Origin: Campylobacteraceae bacterium
GTDB lineage: Bacteria; Campylobacterota; Campylobacteria; Campylobacterales; Sulfurovaceae
Length of the DNA: 61,154 nucleotides
Assembly: GCA_027068975.1 (NCBI GenBank)
Contig: JALXFN010000059.1
Location: forward strand, 1 to 61,154
Reading direction: 5' to 3'
Shown here: positions 17,690 through 26,526 of the stretch, one piece after another
Layout: each line of letters starts with the position of its first letter
Numbering within the stretch: position 1 is the stretch's first letter
Notes under the pieces: model-generated
Told to the model about the DNA's origin: nothing
The model's database searches: none
What the model saw: only the letters and a program-made list of their open reading frames with translations
Position numbers and translations under genes: made by a program

Positions 17690-18622
17690 ATGAAAGAGAG
17701 TAACAAGATACTTTTATATGGTTTAGTAGCTTCTATTTTACTTATTTTACTTTGTTTGTATGCTCATCAAGATGAATTTATAAATGAAAAAAAAGATGTA
17801 ATATCAGAGTCTGAAAAGAGAGATGAACCTGTATATGATTTAGAAAGTGTACAAAAAGAGATAGCAAAAAATGAGATTCCATTAAAGGCTGAAGTTAAAG
17901 CAAAAGAGCCTGAGAAAAAAGCAGTCCCTGTTAATAAAGCAACAGTTGAAGAGAGTACTGAGGAAAATGAAAACAAAACTTTTACTAAAAATAGTACGGT
18001 AGAAGAAGAGAATGTTTCACATAAAACTGTCATGAGAACTGTTTTTAAAAACAAAGAAGAGATAACACTAAGAGAGCATCCAAAAGTTAAACATGTTGAG
18101 AAGGTAGAGGAAGTAGATAAAAATCTTCCTATAGAAGACAATAAGCCTCTTGTAGATAATGAAAAGTCTAAAAAGAAACAAGAGAAAAAGAGTACAGAAA
18201 AAGTACATAGTAAAAAAGTACATAGTAACAAAGTGGCTAATAAAAAAGTAAACAGTAAAAGCATTGCGTCTGTTCAAAAAAGTATCTCGAAAATTACAAA
18301 TCGTAATATCTCTTTTTATAAAAACAAAGCAGAGCTTACAAGTAAAAGTAAAGCTACATTGAATAAGGTAGTAAAACTTCTAAAAACTGTACCAAATTCT
18401 AAAATAGTAGTTAAAGGTTATACCGATGCAAGTGGTAAAGCAAAAACCAACCTTTGGATAAGTGAAGAACGTGCTAAAAGTGTAAAAAAATACTTGGGAC
18501 AACATGGAATTCCACTTAAAAATATAGTAGCAAAAGGTTTTGGTGAAAGTGAACTGCTTTATGGAGACAAGCCATACAGCGAACTTAATAGACGTGTAGA
18601 AATAGAGATAAAAAGGAAATAG
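17690..18622 (+). CDS. OmpA-family protein with a long charged linker
   Basis: 310 residues. A single N-terminal TM segment (about residues 8-24) is followed by roughly 170 residues of Lys/Glu-rich low-complexity linker with VHSKKVHSNK-type repeats. The C-terminal OmpA-like peptidoglycan-binding domain starts at about residue 203 (ISFYKNKAELTSKSK, KGYTDASGKAK, LNRRVEIEI). The TM anchor and long spacer suggest it bridges inner membrane and peptidoglycan. It begins an apparent three-gene unit with the next two genes (gaps of 1 and 9 nt). Confidence 0.85.
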   Translation: MKESNKILLYGLVASILLILLCLYAHQDEFINEKKDVISESEKRDEPVYDLESVQKEIAKNEIPLKAEVKAKEPEKKAVPVNKATVEESTEENENKTFTKNSTVEEENVSHKTVMRTVFKNKEEITLREHPKVKHVEKVEEVDKNLPIEDNKPLVDNEKSKKKQEKKSTEKVHSKKVHSNKVANKKVNSKSIASVQKSISKITNRNISFYKNKAELTSKSKATLNKVVKLLKTVPNSKIVVKGYTDASGKAKTNLWISEERAKSVKKYLGQHGIPLKNIVAKGFGESELLYGDKPYSELNRRVEIEIKRK

Positions 18623-18623
18623 G

Positions 18624-19094
18624 ATGATAGAAATAATAGGGAAAATAGTATTGTGTTTAGTAATAGCATTGTTGTTGGGGTTTTTGATTGGATGGTTGTT
18701 TGCAAAAGCCCTCGGGAGTCAAGAAAATTATAGAGATAATGAACTATGGGATGAGTTAGATAGTAAGCAAGATAGTAAGTTAAGTATTGAACTTGCAGAG
18801 TTAGAGGTAAAGTATGAAAAAGAGAAGGCTCTAGTTGCTGAATATTCTATGAAAAATAGAGAATTAAAAGGTGAACTAATGAAGAAAATTTCTCTTCTTG
18901 AGAGTACATCAAATACATTAAAAAGCCTTCAAACAGATGCAATGACTAATCAAGATAAAGGCAGTACTTTTGGTGAGAATCAAATTAGAGAACTTAAAAA
19001 TCTTTTAGATAAGAAAAACAGAGAACTGTTAGAGTTTGAGTCTGTATTGGTTAAAGCAGAAGAGACTATCAATGAGTTAAAGAATAAGAAGTAG
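18624..19094 (+). CDS. Membrane-anchored coiled-coil protein
   Basis: 156 residues. One N-terminal TM helix (about residues 4-30, GKIVLCLVIALLLGFLIGW) precedes an acidic/basic heptad-rich coiled coil (about residues 45-156) rich in Leu, Glu and Lys. No enzymatic motif. It sits 1 nt after the OmpA-family gene and 9 nt before a J-domain gene, so it is likely a partner in the same envelope process. Unrecognised family. Confidence 0.6.
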   Translation: MIEIIGKIVLCLVIALLLGFLIGWLFAKALGSQENYRDNELWDELDSKQDSKLSIELAELEVKYEKEKALVAEYSMKNRELKGELMKKISLLESTSNTLKSLQTDAMTNQDKGSTFGENQIRELKNLLDKKNRELLEFESVLVKAEETINELKNKK

Positions 19095-19103
19095 ACTGTT
19101 TCT

Positions 19104-19388
19104 GTGCATCAAGTAAGTTTAGAGGAGTTTAAAGAGGCAGTAGAGAGTTTAGAGCTTCTCTCTTTAACCAGTAGAGAGTATGTACGCAAAAAGTACTTGA
19201 AGCTCTCACGACAATACCACCCAGATATGGAGGGTGGCTCCACAGAAAAATTTCAGGAGATTCAAGAAGCCTACGAAATTTTGGTAGAGTATATGGACAA
19301 TTTTCGTTTTGTTTTTGATGAAAATGAGTTTAAACAACAAAATCCAATTTTGGTCAATGTTGAGCAAAATTGGTTAGAGGGGCGTTAA
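19104..19388 (+). CDS. J-domain (DnaJ-like) co-chaperone protein
   Basis: 94 residues starting at GTG. The J-domain has the diagnostic HPD in SRQYHPDMEGGSTEKF, with flanking helices II (SREYVRKKYLKLSRQ) and III (FQEIQEAYEILV). J-domains stimulate the ATPase of Hsp70/DnaK. No Gly/Phe region or zinc finger is present, so this is a specialised, J-only type that may direct DnaK to the products of the two upstream genes. The next gene is convergent and overlaps its end by 4 nt. Confidence 0.88.
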   Translation: MHQVSLEEFKEAVESLELLSLTSREYVRKKYLKLSRQYHPDMEGGSTEKFQEIQEAYEILVEYMDNFRFVFDENEFKQQNPILVNVEQNWLEGR

Positions 19389-20059
19389 TCTTGAGGATTC
19401 TCTTTTAGCCACTCACTTATGCTTTGCATCTCTTCGATGCTTTTAGGTTTTACATGAAGCACTTCGGCGATACTTCTTACCCCCATAGAGAGTAGATATT
19501 GTAAATTGTCATCAAAGGTTGCATTTTCGATAATAAAGATATTGTCTTTATGCACCTCAAACATATATCCACCATTTGGGATGGGGGTCATAGAGAGCGT
19601 TACGGTATAGTGGTCTTTTATGATGCTCTCTTTTTGTGAATACATAAGCCCTATGTTGTACCCCTCAGTGGCAAAACCTCTTATGGCAACTACCAAAACT
19701 TTGTTGGCTCCCTCTTTTGAAGAGTTGAAAATTCCTATAATGTCTTTGAGTGTTGAGAACCCAGGAATGTCATGAAAGAGAGACTCTACATAGTGGGCTA
19801 TTTGAGTCTTAATAAGGTAACCAATGATGTACAAAATAAGAATAAAAACAAAAACTACACCAACTATCCATAAAAATTCATTGTTTTGAGGGTTAACTCC
19901 GATGAGGTTTAAAAATGAATTGACTATAAGGTCTATCTTCTCATAAAGCCAAAAGATTATCATAAGAATTGCTGCGATGGGTAGAATCCAAAATAGCCCT
20001 TGAATGGTTCTGTTTTTGAATTTTTCGGTGAATGTTTTTTGGGTTTCTTGGTTTTCCAT
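19385..20059 (-). CDS. DUF502 family membrane protein
   Basis: 224 residues with two TM helices (about residues 19-41 and 62-86) and a soluble C-terminal beta domain. The segment GIFNSSKEGANKVLVVAIRGFATEGYNIG and the following TVTLSMTPIPNGGYMFEV, MGVRSIAEVL are characteristic of DUF502. Function of the family is unknown. It lies 69 nt downstream of the DUF819 gene on the same strand and may share its transcript. A start ATG at 20059 follows SD aaaggaaa. Confidence 0.85.
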   Translation of the reverse strand: MENQETQKTFTEKFKNRTIQGLFWILPIAAILMIIFWLYEKIDLIVNSFLNLIGVNPQNNEFLWIVGVVFVFILILYIIGYLIKTQIAHYVESLFHDIPGFSTLKDIIGIFNSSKEGANKVLVVAIRGFATEGYNIGLMYSQKESIIKDHYTVTLSMTPIPNGGYMFEVHKDNIFIIENATFDDNLQYLLSMGVRSIAEVLHVKPKSIEEMQSISEWLKENPQD

Positions 20060-20128
20060 AAATTTCCTTTGTAATAAAATATTATAATGTTTTAAACTTT
20101 AAATAATAGATGTTAGGTGTTACCGAAC

Positions 20129-21289
20129 CTACATTGCAATAAGCTTTAACACTTGTGAAACACCCAAGCCCATAAATGTTCCTACTATGTAGCCCATCAT
20201 TGCCATAAGCACCCCAATAGGAATAAGAGCCTTATGGTAAGCACCAGCTAAAATAGGGGCTGAGGCAACGCCACCAATATTGGCTAAAGAGGCAACCCCT
20301 AAAGAGAATAAGTCCAGTTTAAAGATTTTGGCAAAAATAACCATAACCATAGCATGAATAAGAATAATCATAAAACCAGCCATAATATAAAGAGGAGCTT
20401 GTGCAAGTTCTGCAAAATTGGCACGTGAAGCGATGAGGGCAACGATGAGATAGAGCATGATATTTGCTAAGGGTTCGGCAGAGGCTTCTTTACTAAGGGG
20501 AGTCATTCCTGAAGCTATACCAGCTAGAGTAGCAAAAATGACTATCCAAGTGGTATTGGTTAAAAAACTTGTAGTAGGAAGTAGGGGTGCTACCTGTTGA
20601 GCTACTACAGAGACCATAAGGGCTAGACCGAGCATCATAAAAAGAGAAGGAAAGTTTATATGCTCTTTCTCTTTTTGGGTATCTAGGGTAGAGCTTAATT
20701 TCTCTAAGATGTCACCATCGGCTTTTGTCCATTTATTAAAACTTTTTGCAAAAGGGACAAGAGCTAAAAGAATCATAACCCAAATAGCATAGTCGATAGA
20801 ATCAATAAGTAATACATAACCCATTTTAGAGTCAGGCAGTTCCAGTGCTGATTGAATAGCAACCATGTTACCCGTACCACCCATCCATGAACCACTCAAT
20901 GCACCAAAGGCTCTCCATGCCCCCTCTTCAAAGAAGCCATTCATAATGGTAAACATGATGATAAATCCTAAGGAGATACTAATCGATGCTAGAAAGAAAG
21001 TAAGTAGAATTTTTTTTCCAAGTTGAAATATTTTTCGTATATCACTTTGAAGTAGCATTAAAAATATCATGGCAGGAAGAAGATTTGACTTAAAGGCTTT
21101 ATAGGCAGAGTTTATCTCATCGGTTTTCTCCCATAGACCTAAAGTAGAAAGGGTCATTACCAAAAAGTATAAAATAACGATGGCAGGTAAATATTCAAAA
21201 AAGTTGGCTTTTGTTTTAGTTTGTATATACACAAGCATTGAAGCTATAAAAATTAAAATGCTTAAGTAGGGAAAGGCTGTTGTAATCAT
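20129..21289 (-). CDS. DUF819 family multi-spanning membrane protein
   Basis: 386 residues with about ten TM helices. It shows the DUF819 (YjcL-like) signature GALSGSWMGGTGNMVAIQ, near residue 130, and IDSIDYAIWVMIL. Members are proposed transporters with no established substrate. The SWMGGTGN segment resembles the substrate-binding loops of secondary carriers. The gene is divergent from the hypothetical at 21379, with 89 nt between them. Confidence 0.88.
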   Translation of the reverse strand: MITTAFPYLSILIFIASMLVYIQTKTKANFFEYLPAIVILYFLVMTLSTLGLWEKTDEINSAYKAFKSNLLPAMIFLMLLQSDIRKIFQLGKKILLTFFLASISISLGFIIMFTIMNGFFEEGAWRAFGALSGSWMGGTGNMVAIQSALELPDSKMGYVLLIDSIDYAIWVMILLALVPFAKSFNKWTKADGDILEKLSSTLDTQKEKEHINFPSLFMMLGLALMVSVVAQQVAPLLPTTSFLTNTTWIVIFATLAGIASGMTPLSKEASAEPLANIMLYLIVALIASRANFAELAQAPLYIMAGFMIILIHAMVMVIFAKIFKLDLFSLGVASLANIGGVASAPILAGAYHKALIPIGVLMAMMGYIVGTFMGLGVSQVLKLIAM

Positions 21290-21378
21290 TTGTATTCCAG
21301 TTTTTAATATATGTAATTATATCAAAAACTATTTTCTTAAAGTTTTTTGATTATAATAAAGTTATCAAAGGAGTTTAA

Positions 21379-21990
21379 ATGTCATCAAGTATAAATATTG
21401 ATAATCTTTTAAATAGCAATGAAGAGGTATTTGAAAATATATTAAAAAAGCTGTTTATGGAAAATTTATCAAAGAGTAAAAAAGAGTTAGCATCAAGATA
21501 TAAATTTAATAAAAAACTTTATGAAGCCATAGAATACACACTTTTAAAACTCAAAAAAGAGGAGGGAATTGTTAGTAGGTTTCTCTATAGCTCTTTTGGA
21601 GTAGGTAAAAAGAAAAATAAGCGTAGAAAACACCTTATTCTACTAGGTACAAAACTTATAAAAGAGATAGAAAAAGTTGAAAAAAATATTCAAAGAGTTG
21701 ATTTTTACTATAAAAATTCTGTTAGTAGTTCAATAGCTTTAACTAAGCTTAGTGAGAGTTTTGGTAAAAAAGTTTATATGATAGAAGATGATGCTTTAGC
21801 AGATAAGTGTAATAGATATTTAAGAAGAACATATATCTATACAGATGAGGTAAATAGGTCTAAAAAAGATTTGGATTTAAAGAGTATTTTTTTAGAAAGT
21901 TCATTGGATAAATATAGAACTTTGCTGAAAAAAATACCACGCTATCAAGAGCTACAAAATGAAAAACATCTCTTGGAAAATAAAAAATAG
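21379..21990 (+). CDS. Hypothetical helical protein
   Basis: 203 residues, strongly basic, predicted mostly helical, with no TM segment or signal peptide. Contains a basic patch KKKNKRRKH near residue 75 and a regular spacing of Leu/Ile in the second half. No family is recognised. SD aaaggag is good, and a TATAAT at 21352-21357 (gattataataaag) could be its -10. Its end lies 2 nt from the stop of the convergent ABC-F gene, suggesting a shared terminator region. Confidence 0.55.
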   Translation: MSSSINIDNLLNSNEEVFENILKKLFMENLSKSKKELASRYKFNKKLYEAIEYTLLKLKKEEGIVSRFLYSSFGVGKKKNKRRKHLILLGTKLIKEIEKVEKNIQRVDFYYKNSVSSSIALTKLSESFGKKVYMIEDDALADKCNRYLRRTYIYTDEVNRSKKDLDLKSIFLESSLDKYRTLLKKIPRYQELQNEKHLLENKK

Positions 21991-21992
21991 TT

Positions 21993-23837
21993 CTACTCTA
22001 GTTCAGCCAATTTAGGTGCATATTTTTCTTCAATTGCATCCAATTCGTTGGACGCTACTTCTAAACGTTCAAAGAGTTCATCAATTTCAGCTTGAAATTT
22101 TCCTATATTTTGAGAAGCTTCTATTATGCTAGAGTTATTACCCGTGTTTGAAGCTTCTGTTAGTTTTTCATTTTCGCTCTCTAGTTCCTCTTCAAGCTCC
22201 ATGATTTTCTCTTCACAAAACTCTAGCTCTTTTTTATGTGGAGCATTCTCTTTACTTCTAGCCATTGTTAGCTCTTTTTTAAGGCGTTTTTTCTCTCTGT
22301 TGTCAATTTTTGGTTTGTTTGGTTTTATTGATTTTTGGTTGACCCCTACGGTCTCTTCTTCCCAGCCTATTTTTTCTAGGAACTCATCATAGCTTCCATC
22401 GAAATATTCTGCTCCATCTTTATGAAAAATAATCAAAGCATCAGCCAAACGACGTAAAAGCATCTCACTGTGAGTAACCATAATGGTTGAGCCTTTAAAC
22501 TTCTCTATGGCTGAACAGAGTGAGTCTATGGAGTACATATCTAAGTGGTTGGTAGGCTCATCTAGTAGCAGTAGGTTAGCCTCTGTAGCGATGATTTTAC
22601 CAAGCATAACACGGCTTCTCTCTCCACCTGAAAGAACAGAGATTTTTTTGTCAGCTAACTCTCCTGAAAACATCATGGTTCCACAGATGCTTCTAGTCTC
22701 TGCAATGCCAAGTTTTAAACTAACAGAGGAGATTTCATCAATAATGGTATTAGAGGTGTTGAGCCGTTCAATGTTGGTCTGTCCAAAGTGTGCCATGCTT
22801 GTAGAGGGGTGAAACTTTAGCTCTCCATCTTGTTGTGGAAGTTCTCCAGCTATATAGTTTAGAAGTGTTGACTTACCTTTACCATTTTTACCTATAATGG
22901 CTAAAGTTTTTCCATTTTCTAAAACAAAAGAGAGGTTTTCAAAAAGCTTTTCATCTTCTTTATACCCAAAGGCTAGATTTTCAGCTCGTAGGTTTATCTT
23001 GGCTGGAGTCTCTTTGTAGTTAAAGCTAAAGTTTAGGTTACTCTCACTCTCTAAGCTCTCCATTTCGTCCATTTTGTCTAGGATTTTCTGTTTAGATTGA
23101 GCAAGAGCAGCAGTTGAAGCTCTTGCTTTGTTTTTGGCTACGAACTCCTCTAGCTCTTTACGCTTTTTCTCTTGATTTTGTCTAGTCTTTTCGTAAGTCT
23201 CATCACTAAGAGCAAGTGTCTCATCATATTTTTTAGTGTCACCTTGAATGATATGTAGTGATTTCCTTTGAATTCCCATAGTATGAGTAGTAACAGCATC
23301 CATAAATTCACGGTCATGGGTAATCAAAATAACTTCACCATCAAAATTACGAATAAACTGTTTAAGCCAACGCAGAGAGAGTAGGTCAAGGTAGTTGGTA
23401 GGCTCATCGAGTAGTAGCATGTTGGGTTCAGTTGCTAGAAGTTTGGCAAGGTTTATACGTATCTGGTAACCACCTGAAAAGCTCAAAGGGTTTTTTTCTA
23501 AATCTTCACTTGTAAAACCCAAACCAAAAAGTATTTTTTCTATTTTATAAAAGTTATACTGCTCCTCTTCACTTAAAACCAATGAACACTCTTCTCTTAC
23601 AGTTGGCTCAGTAAATACCAAATGCTGTTTTAGTGTTCCTATTTTATAGTTTTTAGGAATAGATACATCGCCACTATCATGGCTCTCTTCATCTAAAATA
23701 ATTTTAAATAGTGTAGATTTACCCGAACCATTACGCCCTATAAGTCCTATTTTTTGGTTAGAGTTCATTTTAAGGTTAAGATTTTTAAAGAGTGTCTGTC
23801 CACCGAAGCTTTTGCTTAGATTTGTTAGTTGTATCAT
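21993..23837 (-). CDS. ABC-F family ATP-binding protein
   Basis: 614 residues, two ABC domains and no TM region. Walker A motifs are GRNGSGKST (about residue 35) and GKNGKGKST (about 320). Signature sequences are FSGGYQIRINLA and LSGGERSRVML, and the DEPTN motifs are DEPTNYLD and DEPTNHLD. A charged coiled-coil C-terminal tail (about residues 520-614) resembles the Uup-type extension. ABC-F proteins act on the ribosome (translation factors or antibiotic protection); which subtype is not clear. Upstream, AATTATATAATT (23877-23888) is a palindromic -10-like site shared with the divergent YceI gene. Confidence 0.92.
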   Translation of the reverse strand: MIQLTNLSKSFGGQTLFKNLNLKMNSNQKIGLIGRNGSGKSTLFKIILDEESHDSGDVSIPKNYKIGTLKQHLVFTEPTVREECSLVLSEEEQYNFYKIEKILFGLGFTSEDLEKNPLSFSGGYQIRINLAKLLATEPNMLLLDEPTNYLDLLSLRWLKQFIRNFDGEVILITHDREFMDAVTTHTMGIQRKSLHIIQGDTKKYDETLALSDETYEKTRQNQEKKRKELEEFVAKNKARASTAALAQSKQKILDKMDEMESLESESNLNFSFNYKETPAKINLRAENLAFGYKEDEKLFENLSFVLENGKTLAIIGKNGKGKSTLLNYIAGELPQQDGELKFHPSTSMAHFGQTNIERLNTSNTIIDEISSVSLKLGIAETRSICGTMMFSGELADKKISVLSGGERSRVMLGKIIATEANLLLLDEPTNHLDMYSIDSLCSAIEKFKGSTIMVTHSEMLLRRLADALIIFHKDGAEYFDGSYDEFLEKIGWEEETVGVNQKSIKPNKPKIDNREKKRLKKELTMARSKENAPHKKELEFCEEKIMELEEELESENEKLTEASNTGNNSSIIEASQNIGKFQAEIDELFERLEVASNELDAIEEKYAPKLAELE

Positions 23838-23942
23838 TGAGTTCCATTATATGAAAAAGTTAACAATATTATATCAAATTATATAATTATTTTTTAGTTA
23901 CATTATAGTAAAATCAATTTATTATAAATATAAGGATAAATA

Positions 23943-24479
23943 ATGAAACTTTTTAAATATGTAATATTACTTAGTATAGTAGGTTTAACTTCACTTGTTG
24001 CTACAGAGTATACGGTAGATACAAAAGCTTCTATGGTGACTTTTAAAATACGTCATGCTGTTGTGGCAAAGGTAGAGGGAAAATTCAATGAGTTCTCAGG
24101 AAGTTATAATTATGATGAAAATAGCAGTACCTTTAGCTCATTTGTAGGTGAAGTGAAAACTGCTTCAATTGATACGGATGATGAGCATCGAGACAAGCAT
24201 CTTAAAGAGAAAGTTTTTGAGGTTGAAAAGTACCCAACAATGAAGTTAAAGTTGGTAAAGCAAGATGGAAATAGTTTTGAGACTGATTTAACCATTAAAG
24301 ATACAACCAAACGAGTTAGTATGACTATCTCACTGGTGGCTGATGTTAAAAATATGTTTATACTCTCAGGAAAAATAAATCGTAAAGATTTTGGCTTAAC
24401 TTTTTCCGATACCTCAAAAATAGGTGATATGACTGTTGGAAATGAAGTAAAGATAAATATTTTGTTTGGTGCAGAATAG
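23943..24479 (+). CDS. YceI-family periplasmic protein (second copy)
   Basis: 178 residues with signal peptide (cleavage near LVATEY). A full YceI domain follows: VDTKASMVTFKIRHAVVAKV, GEVKTASIDTDDEHRDKHLK and FEVEKYPTMKLK, ending IDKEV-like DMTVGNEVKIN. This is the compact canonical form, unlike the longer copy at 17028. Lipocalin-like periplasmic binding of isoprenoid or similar molecules is the known family role. Divergent from the ABC-F gene; the next gene (nspC) converges, 9 nt away. Confidence 0.9.
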   Translation: MKLFKYVILLSIVGLTSLVATEYTVDTKASMVTFKIRHAVVAKVEGKFNEFSGSYNYDENSSTFSSFVGEVKTASIDTDDEHRDKHLKEKVFEVEKYPTMKLKLVKQDGNSFETDLTIKDTTKRVSMTISLVADVKNMFILSGKINRKDFGLTFSDTSKIGDMTVGNEVKINILFGAE

Positions 24480-24488
24480 GAGTAGAGA

Positions 24489-25619
24489 TTACGACAATCT
24501 ATCCCTAAAATCCTCATACCCAAACTCTTTAACTATTTCCACCGAACCATCTAGTCTCTTAATGGCTATGGATGGTAGAGGCACTCCATTAAAAGTAGTA
24601 GCCTTTACCATGGTGTAGTGCATTTGGTCTTCAAATATTACGTTGTCTCCTATTTTTAGAGGTTTATCAAAAGAGTAGTCTCCCATAACATCTCCTGCTA
24701 GGCATGTGTTTCCTGCTAACCTATAAGTATGTTTTTTCTCTCCTGCTTTAGCACTGTTTCGTATATCTGCTCTGTAGGGCATAATGATAGTATCAGGCAT
24801 GTGGGCTTCTGCAGATGTGTCCAGTATGGCTATATCTATACCATTATGAACAATGTCTAAAACAGAAGTTACTAGAGTTCCTGTCTCCCAACCTACTGCC
24901 TCTCCCGGTTCTAGGTAGATTTGCAAATGTGGGTATCTACTTTGAAAGCTTTTTATAATGCTTATGAGCTTTTCAATGTCATAACCTTTACGGGTAATAT
25001 GATGACCCCCACCAAAGTTGACCCATTTCATAGCGTTTAGATGTTTTCCAAACTTCTCTTCAAAGGCTTTTAAAACATTTTCTAGTGCAGTACTATCTTG
25101 TTCACAAAGAGCATGAAAATGGAGACCATCAAGCTTATCTAGCATTTCACTTTTAAGTAATATTCCAAAATTCTCTACAGTCGTTCCCAAACGCGAATAG
25201 ACTCCACAAGGGTTGTAGAGTTCTACAGGAGATTCTGAATATTCAGGGTTGACTCGAATACCAATAGAGATACTGGGGTTATACGACTTGGCTAAGTCAC
25301 TAAAACGTTCTAGTTGAGAAGGAGAGTTAAAGACTAAGTGATGAGATATTTTAGCTATCTCCTCTATATCTTCTTCTTTGAAGGCAGGGCTATAAGTATG
25401 TAGCTCTTTTTGAAATTTTTCATCTGAAAGTTTGGCTTCATGTAAGCCCGAAGCACAACAACCGTCTAGGTATTTGGAAACCATAGGAAAGCTTTGCCAT
25501 AGAGCGTAGCCTTTTAGAGCTAAGAGTATTTTAACTCCTGTTTGCTCTTTTATGTGGGCTAGGGTTTTTAGGTTTTGTTCTAGGAGATGTTCTTCTAGGA
25601 GCCAGTAGGGGGTTTTCAT
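24489..25619 (-). CDS. nspC: Carboxynorspermidine/carboxyspermidine decarboxylase
   Basis: 376 residues, PLP-dependent, fold type III (alanine-racemase-like). The N-terminal Schiff-base region ILLALKGYALW has the conserved Lys (about residue 34). HFHALCEQDS and the FGGGHHITRKGYD motif match NspC, and the C-terminal GNTCLAGDVMGDYSF contains the active-site Cys. It makes the last step of norspermidine/spermidine synthesis in the carboxy pathway common in Campylobacterota. Its ATG overlaps the stop of the upstream gene by 4 nt, so they are cotranslated. Confidence 0.94.
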   Translation of the reverse strand: MKTPYWLLEEHLLEQNLKTLAHIKEQTGVKILLALKGYALWQSFPMVSKYLDGCCASGLHEAKLSDEKFQKELHTYSPAFKEEDIEEIAKISHHLVFNSPSQLERFSDLAKSYNPSISIGIRVNPEYSESPVELYNPCGVYSRLGTTVENFGILLKSEMLDKLDGLHFHALCEQDSTALENVLKAFEEKFGKHLNAMKWVNFGGGHHITRKGYDIEKLISIIKSFQSRYPHLQIYLEPGEAVGWETGTLVTSVLDIVHNGIDIAILDTSAEAHMPDTIIMPYRADIRNSAKAGEKKHTYRLAGNTCLAGDVMGDYSFDKPLKIGDNVIFEDQMHYTMVKATTFNGVPLPSIAIKRLDGSVEIVKEFGYEDFRDRLS

Positions 25620-26209
25620 GAAACCGTAATAACCTCATCAATACTATTAAATATAGCCTCAACACGATTTTGCCAAAGCTCACCAAACTCTTTTTTCTCT
25701 TCAGGAGTGGCTATACCTTGCATCAGTTTCCCCATAAGCTCTTGCATTTTTGGGTTTCCTGCAATTGTGCTATGGTCATAGCTAACCGTTATACTTTGAT
25801 TATTGTCTAAACGTTTAAACTCTACAGCACCATTTATATCTGCATTAAAGTTCATAAGGTTGTTTCTTGCAAATTTTCCATTGAGACCTTTAAAACCACT
25901 AAGTTCTGTAGCACCAGTTATTTGGGTAATAACATTACTTATAACTCCCGTTACTCCCTCTTGCATATCATTTTTAATAGATACTGCAATATTTCCTCTG
26001 ATTGGTGTTTCATCACCATATAAAGCCTCTAATCCTTTAAGTGTTGTAATATAAGCACCAGCAACTGTAGGGCAAGAGTGTCCAGCTGATTTGACTACGT
26101 CTAAGTAAGAAAATTCTACTTCTCCATTTTCAAAAGTTCCTAAAAAATCAGAGAGTGGGTCTTGTAGCGTTATGGTTTCTATATTGTTAAAAAAGGCTGG
26201 GTAGTTCAT
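25616..26209 (-). CDS. FmdE-like conserved protein upstream of nspC
   Basis: 197 residues, soluble. The segment VKSAGHSCPTVAGAYITTLKGLEALYG (about residues 37-64) recalls the GHxCP...G motif of the FmdE-type domain, found in metal- or thiol-handling proteins; the match is partial. A C-terminal helical part carries KKEFGELWQNRVEAIF. It overlaps nspC by 4 nt and forms a two-gene unit with it, which hints at a linked role, but none can be named. SD is weak. Confidence 0.5.
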   Translation of the reverse strand: MNYPAFFNNIETITLQDPLSDFLGTFENGEVEFSYLDVVKSAGHSCPTVAGAYITTLKGLEALYGDETPIRGNIAVSIKNDMQEGVTGVISNVITQITGATELSGFKGLNGKFARNNLMNFNADINGAVEFKRLDNNQSITVSYDHSTIAGNPKMQELMGKLMQGIATPEEKKEFGELWQNRVEAIFNSIDEVITVS

Positions 26210-26365
26210 CTGTTTAATCCATATGTTTGATTTTTTGCATTTTATTTAAAAACTATTAAGAAAAGCTTGATTTGACTCAATATCTATAGATTGTAATATT
26301 ATTTATTTATAATTATTTTTTTATGTTAAATAGTAAAGTTTGATACAAAAATAATCATTTATTAC

Positions 26366-26379
26366 TTGATATGTATCAA
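26366..26379. promoter_or_regulatory. FNR/CRP-type binding site upstream of nap
   Basis: TTGATATGTATCAA is a perfect match to the FNR-type consensus TTGAT-N4-ATCAA. It lies 147 nt before the napA ATG. If it occupied a class-II position, the start would be near 26414 with -10 TAGTAT at 26403-26408. This implies oxygen- or nitrogen-oxide-responsive control by a CRP/FNR regulator. The rest of 26210-26526 is AT-rich with only a further short palindrome GTTAGTATTAAC (26401-26412). Confidence 0.65.
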
Positions 26380-26526
26380 TTATTCATTAGTAGAATATAT
26401 GTTAGTATTAACATCAAGTTATGATAAATATTTTTTAATTTAATAAAACTATTAATTTATAATTAGTTTTTATTTTCAATAAATATTTAATAATAACGAA
26501 TCGTATAAAATTTAGGAGGAAATAGT

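Noticed and set aside
17767-18264. Hydrophobic protein on the minus strand
   Set aside because: It is the antisense of the Lys/Glu-rich linker of the OmpA-family gene, which reads as Phe/Ser/Leu-rich; no SD.
26210-26526. Small gene or RNA upstream of napA
   Set aside because: Only AT-rich sequence, the FNR-type site and short palindromes; no SD-led frame or strong stem-loop.
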